From: Mesorhizobium sp. AR10
GTDB lineage: Bacteria; Pseudomonadota; Alphaproteobacteria; Rhizobiales; Rhizobiaceae
Direction: 5' to 3'
Assembly: GCF_024746795.1 (NCBI RefSeq)
Contig: NZ_CP080524.1
Coordinates: 2,396,001-2,460,000 of the forward strand
DNA: 64,000 nucleotides
This document shows, piece by piece, positions 17,940-26,871 of the stretch (within the stretch, counting starts at the first letter, position 1; each line of letters begins with the position of its first letter). Position numbers and translations under genes: made by a program. The notes below the pieces were generated by a model. It was not told where the DNA came from and searched no databases. It worked only from the letters and a program-made list of their open reading frames with translations.

Positions 17940-18969
17940 ATCTGTCCTCGAAGCCGGTCAGCACGCCGACGGCGTTGATGCCGATCTCTTCGACGGCATA
18001 GCCACCTTCCATGACAAACAGTGTCGGCAGGCCGAGCCTGGCGATGCGGCGGCCGATCTTCGGATAGTCCTGGCTTTTCAGCTTGAACTGGCTGATCGGG
18101 TCCTTCTCGAACGTGTCGACACCCAGCGAGACGACGACGACGTCGGGAGCGTAGGCCGCAAGTTTCGCGCAGGCATCGTCCAGCGATGCACCCCACGCGT
18201 CCCAGCCGGTGCCGAACGGCATCGGATAATTGAGGTTGAAGCCTTCGCCGTCGCCTTCGCCACGCTCGTCGGCATGGCCGAGGAAGAACGGATATTCGGT
18301 CAGGGGATCACCATGCAGGTTGATGACCTGGACATCGCCGTGGCCGTAGAAGATCTCCTGTGTGCCGTTGCCGTGGTGATAATCGACATCGAGGATCGAG
18401 ACGCGCGCAGCGCCTTGGTCGCGAAACCATTGCGCGGCGACGGCGGCGTTGTTGATGAAGCAATAGCCGCCCATGAAGCCGGCGCCGGCGTGGTGGCCGG
18501 GCGGACGGCAGAGCGCGAAGGCTGATCTCTCGCCGCCCTTGACCAGGGCTGCCGCCGTCAGCGCCACGTCGTAGGATGACTTGATCGCGGCCCAGGTGCC
18601 TTCGACGAAGGTGGCGCCGGCGTCGAAGGAATAGTAACCGAGCAGAGCGTCGATGCGCTGCGGGGGCACGTCGCCGCGCAGGCCCCGCGTCGGCCAGGTG
18701 AAAGGCATGGCCGAACCCGTGAAGCCGGCAGCCGTCCATTGCGGCCAGACCGTTGGCAGGAAGTCGATGTAGTCGGCCTTGTGGATGCGCTTGGCAGCTG
18801 TGAGATCGTGCTCGACCGGTCCGATGATCGGACCCAGCTTCTGGCTTTCGACCCGTGCCTTGATGAACTCGGCCCGCGAGGGCATTTCGAAACCGGGCAC
18901 GATGGCCGCGGTGACCAGCTCCATCTGCCCGGCATGACCGGCATGGAGAGGCGAATAGACAGTCTTCAT
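17938..18969 (-). CDS. Histone-deacetylase-family acetylpolyamine amidohydrolase-like protein
   Basis: A 343-residue zinc-dependent deacetylase of the arginase/HDAC fold. It contains the catalytic RPPGHHAG motif (paired His), the zinc-binding DVDYHHGNGTQEIFYG segment, the second metal aspartate in VVVSLGVDTFEKDP and the terminal EGGYAVEEIG with the active-site glycine-rich loop. The N-terminus MKTVYSPLHAGH resembles acetylpolyamine amidohydrolases rather than eukaryotic-type HDACs. Proximity to a PotABCD-type transporter supports a role in deacetylating acetylated polyamines. The substrate is inferred. Confidence 0.9.
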   Translation of the reverse strand: MKTVYSPLHAGHAGQMELVTAAIVPGFEMPSRAEFIKARVESQKLGPIIGPVEHDLTAAKRIHKADYIDFLPTVWPQWTAAGFTGSAMPFTWPTRGLRGDVPPQRIDALLGYYSFDAGATFVEGTWAAIKSSYDVALTAAALVKGGERSAFALCRPPGHHAGAGFMGGYCFINNAAVAAQWFRDQGAARVSILDVDYHHGNGTQEIFYGHGDVQVINLHGDPLTEYPFFLGHADERGEGDGEGFNLNYPMPFGTGWDAWGASLDDACAKLAAYAPDVVVVSLGVDTFEKDPISQFKLKSQDYPKIGRRIARLGLPTLFVMEGGYAVEEIGINAVGVLTGFEDR

Positions 18970-18992
18970 AAAATTCCTCTCGAAGTGCGAAC

Positions 18993-19646
18993 TTAGTCAA
19001 GATTGAGATAGGGGCTCACCAGAGCGAGCCACATGGTTTCCACATCGTCCTCGATGAGGTCGAACGTCCTGCGATCTTTTTTCAGCCCCACAAGCCGGCA
19101 GACGTGACCGACCTCCATCATCACCACGCCGAGCCGGCTGGCGATCTTGTCTTCAAGGGCCGGGTTCACGTGCTGCAACCATGCGGCGTAGAGGGCGATG
19201 ATCTGGTCGTCATATTCGTTCTGGATCGGCCTGAGGTCGGCGTTGCCGGAGATGGCCTCGATCACCGGCATCAGGCTGGCGTTGTCGAGATAGAGCCTGG
19301 ACGTGTCGATGAAGAGCTTGCGCACTTCCCGCCGAAACTCTTCGCGGTTGGTGGGCGGGTCGACCTTGATGCGCTTCGCGATCACCTCGGGAAAGGATGA
19401 CAGCCAGCGCCGGGCGAGATCCAGAAGGATGGCTTCCTTATTGGGAAAGTATTGGTAGACCGAACCGACCGACAAGCCGGCGCGCTGCGCAATGGCGAGC
19501 GTCGTCGGCGTCTTGGTTCCCTGCTCCCGCGTCAAGATCAGCGCCGCGTCGAGAATCCTGTCGACCACCTTGCTTGACCGTTGTTGCCGCGGCTGCTTGC
19601 GTGGTTCGAGCGCTATCCTGGTTTTGCGGTCGAGACTGCGCTTCAC
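18993..19646 (-). CDS. TetR-family regulator
   Basis: A 217-residue TetR-type repressor. The N-terminal HTH is classical: RILDAALILTREQGTKTPTTLAIAQRAGLSVGSVYQYFPNKEAIL. The C-terminal domain is a helical ligand pocket. I choose GTG 19646, which has GAGGA nine bases upstream, over an in-frame start at 19751 whose translation runs through the promoter region. It is 23 bases upstream of the deacetylase gene and likely co-transcribed with it. It is divergent from the amidohydrolase-PotABCD block. Confidence 0.9.
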   Translation of the reverse strand: MKRSLDRKTRIALEPRKQPRQQRSSKVVDRILDAALILTREQGTKTPTTLAIAQRAGLSVGSVYQYFPNKEAILLDLARRWLSSFPEVIAKRIKVDPPTNREEFRREVRKLFIDTSRLYLDNASLMPVIEAISGNADLRPIQNEYDDQIIALYAAWLQHVNPALEDKIASRLGVVMMEVGHVCRLVGLKKDRRTFDLIEDDVETMWLALVSPYLNLD

Positions 19647-19700
19647 TGCTTGATGTCCTCGTTCCCCGCCCGGTCTCAACACAAGCGCAGGGTGCTGTCC

Positions 19701-19795
19701 ACTATACATTCGAAATTCCGAACGTTGACAAACGCGAATAATTAGTCGCATTCTTTATCCGCGCTGTTTTCAGGGATAACAAGGGGAATTTCGAA
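19701..19795. promoter_or_regulatory. Divergent promoter/operator, TetR versus amidohydrolase
   Basis: A quasi-palindrome TTCGAAATTCCGAA (19709-19722) sits just upstream of a leftward TATAGT-like -10 (19701-19706). An 11-base match to the same element, GGAATTTCGAA, recurs at 19785-19795. A TTGACA hexamer at 19725-19730 points rightward. The pattern suits an autoregulated TetR operator; binding is not shown. Confidence 0.45.
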
Positions 19796-19904
19796 GACAG
19801 CGAACTGGCGTCCTTTTTGTCGACAGTGCCGCTCCGTTGAAGTGGCAGGTCTTCGGACGAAGGGGTTGTCGGTCTCAGTCAGTCGTCAAAAGCGCGGAGT
19901 CGCG

Positions 19905-21584
19905 ATGTCTGTCACGGGTGCGGGTCACAATGCTGATCTGATCGTCATCAACGGTCGTATGCAGACCATGGACGATGACAATCCCGCCCCCGAGGCCATT
20001 GCCGTCAAGGACGGCGCCATCATTGCCATCGGCAGCCGCGCCTCCATCGAAGAGCTCAAGGGACCGGCCACAGAGGTGATCGACGCCAAGGGCGGTTCGG
20101 TGCTCCCGGGTTTCATCGAAGCCCACATGCATCTGTTTTCGGGCGCGGCTGAGCTTGCGCATCTTCAGCTGTCGGGCATCCTCGGGTTCGAGGCGCTGCA
20201 AAAGGCGACCCGCGCCTATGCGTCGACCCGGCCGGATGCGAAAATGCTGGTCGGCCAGGGCGTCGACTACACCGTGCTCGGGGCTGAGCGGGTGACCCGG
20301 CATCATCTCGACGCCATCCTGCCCGACCGCCCCTTCTGCATGGCAGCGCCCGACCATCACACCATGTGGGCCAACACCAGGGCACTGGAGATGGCCGGAA
20401 TCCTGCACGGGCGCACGCTCGGTCCGGGCAACGAGATCGTCATGGGCGCCGACGGGTTGGCCGAGGGCGAATTGCGTGAAGGCGAAGCCTTCGGCCCGGT
20501 GCTGGATCTCGCCGGCGAAGACCGGGTCCGGCTGGGGCTGGCGACCGGCGGCGAGCCGGATCCGATACCGACCGCTGCCGAACGCGCTGCCGACCGCGAC
20601 GTCATGCGGCGCGGGCTTGCCTGGTGCGCGCGCCACGGCATCACCTCGATCCAGAACATGGACGGCAATCTCTACCAGCTCGAGCTGCTTGCCGAGATCG
20701 AGGCGGAGGAAGGCTTGCCCTGCCGGGTGCAGATACCGTTCCACTTCAAGAATTTCATGACCCTCGACATGCTCGACAAGGCGTCGACAATGGCCGAGCG
20801 CTATCATAGCGAATGGCTGTCGTCGGGCATGGTCAAGGTGTTCTACGATGGCGTGCTCGATTCATGGACGGCGGTGATGGTGGAGCCCTATGCGGACCGC
20901 CCAGACTGGGTCGGCGAACCGCTTTTCACGCCGCAGCAGTTCATCGATCTCGCGGTGGCCGTGGACAGGCGAGGGCTGCAGATGGCGGTGCACTCGATCG
21001 GCGACGGCGCCGTGCGTGCGGTGCTCGATGGCTATGAGGCGGCGCAGAAGGCGAACGGCAAGCGCGACAGCCGGCACCGCGTCGAACATATCGAGGTGGT
21101 CACGGCTGCCGATGTGCCGCGTTTTGCCGAACTTGGCGTCATCGCCTCGATGCAGCCGCCGCATCCGCCGGGTGCCATGGATTTTCCGCTGGAGCCGACC
21201 CTGTCGCGCATCGGGCCGGCCCGCTGGCCGTTGAGCTATGCCTGGCGGACGCTGAAGAATGCCGGCGCGCGCGTGGTCTTCGCTTCGGATTGGCCGGTGT
21301 CGCCGATCGATCCGATCCTGGGCATTCAGGCGGCAGTGCTGCGCAAGCCCTGGGCAGACGGCGACCCCGACCAGAGCTTCTCGCTGCAGGAATCCATTGC
21401 CGGCTACACGGTGGAAGGCGCCTATGCCGAATTCGCCGAGCATCGAAAAGGCATGCTCAAACCCGGCTATATGGCCGATCTGGTTGTGCTCTCGGCCGAT
21501 ATCGAAACGACCGCGCCGGAAGCGCTGCATACGGTGCGGCCGGTGACGACTATCTGTGGTGGCAAAGTGACTTATCAGGCGTGA
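19905..21584 (+). CDS. YtcJ-like metal-dependent amidohydrolase
   Basis: A 559-residue amidohydrolase-superfamily protein of the Amidohydro_3/YtcJ type. The beta-sandwich N-terminus (LIVINGRMQTMDDDNP) leads to the metal-binding HxH in FIEAHMHLFSG. Further signals are the APDHHTMWANTRALEMAGI substrate loop, H residues in MAVHSIGDGAVR and HRVEHIEV, and the catalytic Asp in FASDWPVSPIDP. ATG 19905 has GGAG upstream. It cleaves a C-N bond in an unknown amide, formamide or cyclic substrate. Its position upstream of a PotABCD-type transporter suggests processing of the imported compound. Confidence 0.88.
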   Translation: MSVTGAGHNADLIVINGRMQTMDDDNPAPEAIAVKDGAIIAIGSRASIEELKGPATEVIDAKGGSVLPGFIEAHMHLFSGAAELAHLQLSGILGFEALQKATRAYASTRPDAKMLVGQGVDYTVLGAERVTRHHLDAILPDRPFCMAAPDHHTMWANTRALEMAGILHGRTLGPGNEIVMGADGLAEGELREGEAFGPVLDLAGEDRVRLGLATGGEPDPIPTAAERAADRDVMRRGLAWCARHGITSIQNMDGNLYQLELLAEIEAEEGLPCRVQIPFHFKNFMTLDMLDKASTMAERYHSEWLSSGMVKVFYDGVLDSWTAVMVEPYADRPDWVGEPLFTPQQFIDLAVAVDRRGLQMAVHSIGDGAVRAVLDGYEAAQKANGKRDSRHRVEHIEVVTAADVPRFAELGVIASMQPPHPPGAMDFPLEPTLSRIGPARWPLSYAWRTLKNAGARVVFASDWPVSPIDPILGIQAAVLRKPWADGDPDQSFSLQESIAGYTVEGAYAEFAEHRKGMLKPGYMADLVVLSADIETTAPEALHTVRPVTTICGGKVTYQA

Positions 21585-21700
21585 CGGTGGCACGGAGCTT
21601 GCTTTCTGAATCGAGATTCAACTGTGTGGTTGCCAAGCCGACCGGCATGTGGTGACAATCGAACAGCAACGAGACCTGCCGCCAAGAGCAGGCTTTATCA

Positions 21701-22807
21701 GTGGGGTACTGCGTGCCGGAACAACCGGGTAGGAATGCGATCGAAGTTCGTGGCGTGCGCAAGGTGTTCGGCTCCGGCGAGAGCCAGGTCGCCGCTCTCG
21801 ACACGGTCTCGGTGTCAATCCGCGAGAACGAATTCTTCACGCTGCTGGGGCCCTCGGGCTGCGGAAAGACGACACTGCTCAGGCTGATCGCCGGCTTCGA
21901 CTATCCAAGCGCTGGAGAAATCCTGCTTTATGGCGACGATATCGCGCCGTTGCCGCCGTTCAAGCGCCCGGTCAACACCGTCTTCCAGTCCTATGCGCTG
22001 TTTCCGCACATGACGGTTTCTGAGAATATCGGTTTTGGCCTGGAAATGCTCGGCAAGCCTAAGACCGAGATCAAGGCGCGCGTCGACGAAATGCTGAAGC
22101 TGGTCAAGATGGAGGCGTTGGCGTCGCGTCGCACCAGCCAGATTTCCGGCGGCCAGCAGCAGCGCGTGGCGCTGGCGCGGGCGCTCGCGCCGCAGCCGAA
22201 GGTGCTGCTGCTCGACGAACCGTTATCGGCGCTGGACTTCAAGCTGCGCAAGGAAATGCAGATCGAATTGAAGCGGCTGCAGCACGAGACCGGCATCACC
22301 TTCATCTTCGTCACCCACGACCAGGAGGAAGCACTGACCATGTCGGACCGCATCGCGGTGATGTCGTCCGGCAAGATCCTGCAGGTCGGCTCGCCGTGGG
22401 ATATCTACGACAAGCCGGCAGAACGCTTCGTCGCCGACTTCATCGGCGAAACCAATTTCCTGACCGCCGCCATCACCGGCATGGGCAAGGGCAAGGCACG
22501 CGCAACGCTCAAATCCGGCGCGACGATCGACGCGACCGTGGCCGAAGGCTTCCAGCCGAAGGACAACGCCACCGTGGTGGTGAGGCCCGAGCATGCCAAG
22601 CTGACAAAGGGCAAGGGCGACCTGTCGGGGACGATCGAAAACATCGTCTATTTCGGCACCGACACGCATATCCATGTCCATCTGGACAGCGGCGAAGCCT
22701 TCACCGTGCGGCAGCAGAACACGCGCAGCGCAGGCTGCGGGTTCGAACGCGGCGACAAGGTAGGCATTTCAATCGGCAATGATGCCGCGCAAGTGCTGAG
22801 GGACTGA
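21701..22807 (+). CDS. PotA-like ABC transporter ATPase (polyamine type)
   Basis: A 368-residue ATPase of a spermidine/putrescine-type importer. It has Walker [14 protein letters not shown], the Q-loop region [17 protein letters not shown], the signature [15 protein letters not shown] and Walker [15 protein letters not shown]-terminal TOBE domain follows ([14 protein letters not shown]). Start GTG 21701 or a second GTG at 21713 are both possible. The stop overlaps the next ATG by one base (TGATG). A 14-bp palindrome TGAATC-GA-GATTCA at 21609-21622 lies upstream. Confidence 0.92.
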   Translation: MGYCVPEQPGRNAIEVRGVRKVFGSGESQVAALDTVSVSIRENEFFTLLGPSGCGKTTLLRLIAGFDYPSAGEILLYGDDIAPLPPFKRPVNTVFQSYALFPHMTVSENIGFGLEMLGKPKTEIKARVDEMLKLVKMEALASRRTSQISGGQQQRVALARALAPQPKVLLLDEPLSALDFKLRKEMQIELKRLQHETGITFIFVTHDQEEALTMSDRIAVMSSGKILQVGSPWDIYDKPAERFVADFIGETNFLTAAITGMGKGKARATLKSGATIDATVAEGFQPKDNATVVVRPEHAKLTKGKGDLSGTIENIVYFGTDTHIHVHLDSGEAFTVRQQNTRSAGCGFERGDKVGISIGNDAAQVLRD

Positions 22808-23727
22808 TGGCGAGCGCGGAGGAAGTCGCCAAGGCAGCCGAACGGCGCGATATCCGCGATCGTTGGCTGTTGTCGGCGCCGGCACTGTTGATCATCCTTT
22901 TTGCCGCGACCGGTCCGTTGCTGATCGTGCTGGTCTATTCGTTCCTGACGCCGGGTTCCTACGGCGACGTCAAGTGGCAATTCTCGCCGGAGGCCTGGGT
23001 GTCGGTGTTCATGGAACGCGACATCTTCGACGACACGCTTTCGCTCGCCGCCGCCCACGTCACTATTTTCTGGCGTTCCATCAAGCTGGCAATCGTGACG
23101 ACGATCGCGACCTTGGTGCTTGGTTTCCCGACAGCCTATTTCATGGCGACGCGCAGTGAAAAGACGCGCGATCTGTGGCTGTTCCTGATCACCATACCGT
23201 TCTGGACCAACCTTCTGATCCGCACCTTCGCGGTGCTACAGATCATTCGCAACGAAGGCATCATCAACACGGTGCTGCTCAAGCTCGGCATCATCTCGGC
23301 GCCGATCCAGATCCTCTACACCGATACCGCGATCCTCGTCGGCATGGCTTATGTCTATCTGCCGCTGATGGTGCTGCCGGTCTATGCCAGCATGGAGAAG
23401 CTCGACTTCCGGCTGGTCGAGGCCGGCTACGATCTTTACGCCAATCGCTTCCAGGTGCTGAGGCGGATCATCTTTCCGCTGGTCAAGCCGGGCGTCATTG
23501 CCGGGTCCATCCTCGTTTTCATACCGGCAATCGGCGCCTATGTGACGCCAAGCGTCCTGGGTGGCGGCAAGAACATGATGCTCTCCAACCTGATCGAGTT
23601 GCAATTCGGCCAGGGCCGCAACTGGCCGCTCGGCTCGGCGCTGTCGATCGCCGTCATGGTCATCGTCATGGTTGCCCTGCTTGTCTATGTGCGCAATGCC
23701 GGCAGATCCGAGGTGCGGCATGGCTAG
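22807..23727 (+). CDS. PotB-like ABC transporter permease
   Basis: A 306-residue permease with about six transmembrane helices. The first is LLSAPALLIILFAATGPLLIVLVYSFL. The EAA loop reads VEAGYDLYANRFQVLRRIIFPLVKPGVIAG, the docking site for the ATPase. It is typical of PotB. It overlaps the upstream ATPase gene and the downstream permease. Confidence 0.93.
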   Translation: MASAEEVAKAAERRDIRDRWLLSAPALLIILFAATGPLLIVLVYSFLTPGSYGDVKWQFSPEAWVSVFMERDIFDDTLSLAAAHVTIFWRSIKLAIVTTIATLVLGFPTAYFMATRSEKTRDLWLFLITIPFWTNLLIRTFAVLQIIRNEGIINTVLLKLGIISAPIQILYTDTAILVGMAYVYLPLMVLPVYASMEKLDFRLVEAGYDLYANRFQVLRRIIFPLVKPGVIAGSILVFIPAIGAYVTPSVLGGGKNMMLSNLIELQFGQGRNWPLGSALSIAVMVIVMVALLVYVRNAGRSEVRHG

Positions 23728-24520
23728 CAGCTTCTCCGTCAAGCATCAGCCAGGATTCACTGCGATCGCCGCGACCTGCTTTGTCCTGCTCTATCTGCCG
23801 ATCGTCGTGCTGGTCGTCTATGCGTTCAATGCGGCGACATCGACGTCCGAATGGGGCGGTTTTTCGCTCAAATGGTTCCAGTCTGCATGGCAGAACACGC
23901 AGGTGATCGATGCGACGCTGCGTTCGTTTCAGATCGGCGCCATTGCGGCGACCCTTGCGACCATCGCCGCCACCATGGCGGCGTTGGCGACAACCCGCAC
24001 GGCCGCCTATCCAGGCCTGACCTTCAAATATGCGGCGATCAACCAGCCGTTGATGGTGCCCGAGATCGTCACCGGTGTGGCGCTGCTGATCTTCTTCTCG
24101 CGCATCAAGATATTCACCGGCTATTCCGGCCTCGGCTATCTCATTGCCGCACATACGGCGTTCTGCATCCCCTTCGCCTATTTGCCGATCCGCGCGAGGC
24201 TGGAGAATATGGACCTGACGCTGGAGCGCGCCGCTGCCGATCTTTACGCAACGCCGTGGCGGACATTCCGGCGCATCACGCTGCCGCTGCTGTGGCCCGG
24301 CATATTGGCCGGGCTGATGCTGGCTTTCGTCATCTCGCTCGACGACGTTGTCATCACCGAGTTCGTCAAATCGGGCGGCCAGGACACGCTGCCGACCTAC
24401 ATGCTCGGCCAGATAAGACGGGGGATAACCCCTGAGATAAACGCGATTTCGACCGTGTTCCTGCTCTTGTCGGTCGCCATCGTGACGTTGTTTTTCTTGA
24501 TCAGCAGGAAACGGGACTGA
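23720..24520 (+). CDS. PotC-like ABC transporter permease
   Basis: A 266-residue second permease. The translation starts at ATG 23720, inside the end of the potB-like gene (8-base overlap). It has the first helix FTAIAATCFVLLYLPIVVLVVYAFN and the EAA loop ERAAADLYATPWRTFRRITLPLLWPGILAG, followed by SLDDVVITEFV, a common PotC segment. It pairs with the preceding permease. Confidence 0.93.
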   Translation: MASSFSVKHQPGFTAIAATCFVLLYLPIVVLVVYAFNAATSTSEWGGFSLKWFQSAWQNTQVIDATLRSFQIGAIAATLATIAATMAALATTRTAAYPGLTFKYAAINQPLMVPEIVTGVALLIFFSRIKIFTGYSGLGYLIAAHTAFCIPFAYLPIRARLENMDLTLERAAADLYATPWRTFRRITLPLLWPGILAGLMLAFVISLDDVVITEFVKSGGQDTLPTYMLGQIRRGITPEINAISTVFLLLSVAIVTLFFLISRKRD

Positions 24521-24543
24521 ACCTACAAATGGGAGCTAAAACC

Positions 24544-25578
24544 ATGAACTGGAAGACAAAAGCGACCGCCATCGGGTTGGCGCTGCTCGCAACGACGAGC
24601 CTGGCTCGCGCCGACGGCGTACTGAACATCTACAATTGGGGCAACTACACCAGCCCGGACGCTATCAAGAAGTTCGAGGCAAAGTACAACGTCAAGGTGA
24701 CCATCACCGACTACGATTCGAACGACACGGCGTTGGCCAAGGTGCGCCAGGGCGGCACCGGCTTCGACATCGTGGTACCATCGCAGAACTACATGCCGAT
24801 CTGGATCAAGGAAGGCCTGTTTCTTGAGACTGATCCGGGCAAGATGGAGAATTTCAAGAACGTGGCGCCGGAATGGGCCAATCCCGACTTCGACCCCGGC
24901 AGAAAGTATTCGGTGCCGTGGGCCTGGGGCACCGTCGGCGTCGTTGTGAACACTGATGTGTACAAGGGCGATATCAACACCTGGGGCATTGTTTTCAACA
25001 CGCCCGATGAGTTGAAGGGCAAGGTCAATGTCGTTCCGGAAATGAACGACGTCATGTTCGCCGCCATCAAATATGTTGGCGGGCAGCAGTGCACCGGCGA
25101 TAAGGAAGTGTTGAAGAAGGTGCGCGACCTTCTGGTAGCGGCCAAGCCGAACTGGATATCGATGGAATACAACACCATCGAGAAGATGGGCGCCGGCGAC
25201 TTCAAGGCGACGAGCGACTGGAATGGCTCGGCACTGCGCCAGCGGCTGGCCAACCCCGCCATCCACTACGGCTATGCGAAGGAGGGTTTTGCCTACTGGA
25301 GCGACAATGTCGTGGTGCTTAAGGAAGCCAAAAACGTCGAGAATGCCAAGCTGTTCCAGAACTTCATTATGGATCCGGAAGTGGCTGCCGAGCTGTCGGC
25401 CTTCCATCGCTATGCCAATGGTATTTCGGGTTCCGATAAATACATGCCGGCCGACATGAAGGATGCGCCGGAGGTGATTATCCCGGCAGATGCGAAGCCT
25501 CACGGTGAATTGGGCGTCATGTGTCCGTCGGATGTGCAGGAGATCTACACCAAGATCTGGACCGAGCTGCAGAAATAG
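24544..25578 (+). CDS. PotD/PotF-like periplasmic substrate-binding protein
   Basis: A 344-residue solute-binding protein. ATG 24544 follows a GGGAG box and gives a signal peptide MNWKTKATAIGLALLATTSLARA. The mature N-terminus DGVLNIYNWGNYTSPDAIKKFEAKYNVKVTITDYDSND is characteristic of the PotD/PotF group. The cluster includes FDIVVPSQNYMPIWIKEG and VPWAWGTVGVVVNTD. The order ATPase, two permeases, binding protein is typical. The exact ligand (putrescine, spermidine or a related amine) cannot be decided by eye. Confidence 0.93.
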   Translation: MNWKTKATAIGLALLATTSLARADGVLNIYNWGNYTSPDAIKKFEAKYNVKVTITDYDSNDTALAKVRQGGTGFDIVVPSQNYMPIWIKEGLFLETDPGKMENFKNVAPEWANPDFDPGRKYSVPWAWGTVGVVVNTDVYKGDINTWGIVFNTPDELKGKVNVVPEMNDVMFAAIKYVGGQQCTGDKEVLKKVRDLLVAAKPNWISMEYNTIEKMGAGDFKATSDWNGSALRQRLANPAIHYGYAKEGFAYWSDNVVVLKEAKNVENAKLFQNFIMDPEVAAELSAFHRYANGISGSDKYMPADMKDAPEVIIPADAKPHGELGVMCPSDVQEIYTKIWTELQK

Positions 25579-25589
25579 CCGCCTCAAGA

Positions 25590-25624
25590 CGGACCCGGCG
25601 GCCGCCGCCGCCGGGTCCGTTTTT
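25590..25624 (+). terminator. Rho-independent terminator after the PotABCD-like operon
   Basis: An 11-12 bp GC-rich stem (GGACCCGGCGG with CCGCCGGGTCC, 25591-25601 and 25608-25618) is followed by a T run (25620-25624). It lies directly after the binding-protein stop codon and before the first serine hydrolase. Confidence 0.92.
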
Positions 25625-25641
25625 CGTCAGGACATGAAATC

Positions 25642-26838
25642 ATGGACTCCTACCGCAACAGCGATCCAGCGCCACCGATCATGCAGGGGTCGCCGCCGCA
25701 ATTGGTGCTGCCGAAGCTCGATTGGGACAGGGGGCCTTGGAACCGCTGGGCGTTCCAGCACATTCGCGAGTTCCTGCCGACCGCCGAAGTCTGGCGCGGC
25801 AATGGCCACCGGCACCGCTTCGATCGGGCCGAGGTCGATCTCGATGCGCTGCCGATGAGCGATAGCACCGGGGCACCGACGACGCTGGCCGGGCTGCTCG
25901 ACGAGACCTATGCAGACGGCTTCCTCGTGCTCAAGGACGGCAAGATCGCCTATGAGCGCTATTTCAACGGTATGACCGACCGCACGCTGCATTTGTCGCA
26001 GTCGATGGCGAAGTCGGTCACCGGCTCGGTGTTCGGCATACTGGTCGGGCGCGGGCTGATCGATCCGGCCCAGCCGGTGACGGCCTATCTGCCGGAGCTT
26101 GCCGCCACCGGCTGGGCCGGCGCCAGCGTACAGCATGTGCTCGACATGACCAGTGGCGTGCGCTTTTCCGAGGAATACACCGACCCCTATTCCGATATCG
26201 GCCAGGTCGATGTCGCAGGCGGCTGGAAGCCGGTGCCGCCGGGCAGTGATCCGACGTTCCGCTGGCCGTCGCACATGTTCGAGCTGATCCTTGGTCTCAA
26301 GGAGAAAAGCCGGCCGCATGGCGCTGCTTTCGAATACCGCTCGATCGAGACCGATGTGCTGGCCTTCATCATGGAGCGGGTCACAGGCAAGCGGCTGCCG
26401 CAGCTAGTCTCCGAGGAGCTGTGGCAAAAGCTCGGCACCGATGAAAGCGCCTGCTTCACGGTCGACAGCGCCGGCTATGCCGTGGCCGACGGCGGCTTCA
26501 ACGCGACGCTGCGAGACTATGGCCGCTTCGGCCAGCTGATCCTCGACAATGGCGGCGGCGTGGTGCCGGCCGACTGGATCGAGGCGACACGCAACGGCAG
26601 GCATGGACCGGATTTCAATCCCAGCCTGCCGGAAGGTAGTTACCGCAACCAGTTCTGGATCGAGAACCCGCGCTCGCGCGCGCTCATGTGCCGGGGCGTG
26701 TTCGGGCAGTTGATCCATATCGACTGGGACACGAGGATGGTCGTGGTGAAGCTTTCGACCTATCCGGATTTCACCAACACCGCCTATTCGATGGCGACGC
26801 TGAAGGCCGTGCACGCCATCGCCGCGGTACTCGGCTAA
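25642..26838 (+). CDS. Serine hydrolase, class C beta-lactamase/NylB fold (copy 1)
   Basis: A 398-residue penicillin-binding-fold hydrolase. The S-x-x-K active-site motif is S121-M-A-K124 and the tyrosine motif is Y232-R-S, both in the places expected for the 6-aminohexanoate-dimer hydrolase/esterase EstB group. No signal peptide is seen, so it is probably cytoplasmic. Family members hydrolyse amides, esters or oligomeric nylon-type substrates. With its paralogue downstream, it follows an amine importer, so cleavage of an imported amide is plausible. No substrate can be named. Confidence 0.85.
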   Translation: MDSYRNSDPAPPIMQGSPPQLVLPKLDWDRGPWNRWAFQHIREFLPTAEVWRGNGHRHRFDRAEVDLDALPMSDSTGAPTTLAGLLDETYADGFLVLKDGKIAYERYFNGMTDRTLHLSQSMAKSVTGSVFGILVGRGLIDPAQPVTAYLPELAATGWAGASVQHVLDMTSGVRFSEEYTDPYSDIGQVDVAGGWKPVPPGSDPTFRWPSHMFELILGLKEKSRPHGAAFEYRSIETDVLAFIMERVTGKRLPQLVSEELWQKLGTDESACFTVDSAGYAVADGGFNATLRDYGRFGQLILDNGGGVVPADWIEATRNGRHGPDFNPSLPEGSYRNQFWIENPRSRALMCRGVFGQLIHIDWDTRMVVVKLSTYPDFTNTAYSMATLKAVHAIAAVLG

Positions 26839-26871
26839 TCCCAAGGCAAGAACAATCCGGAAGGAAACGCC

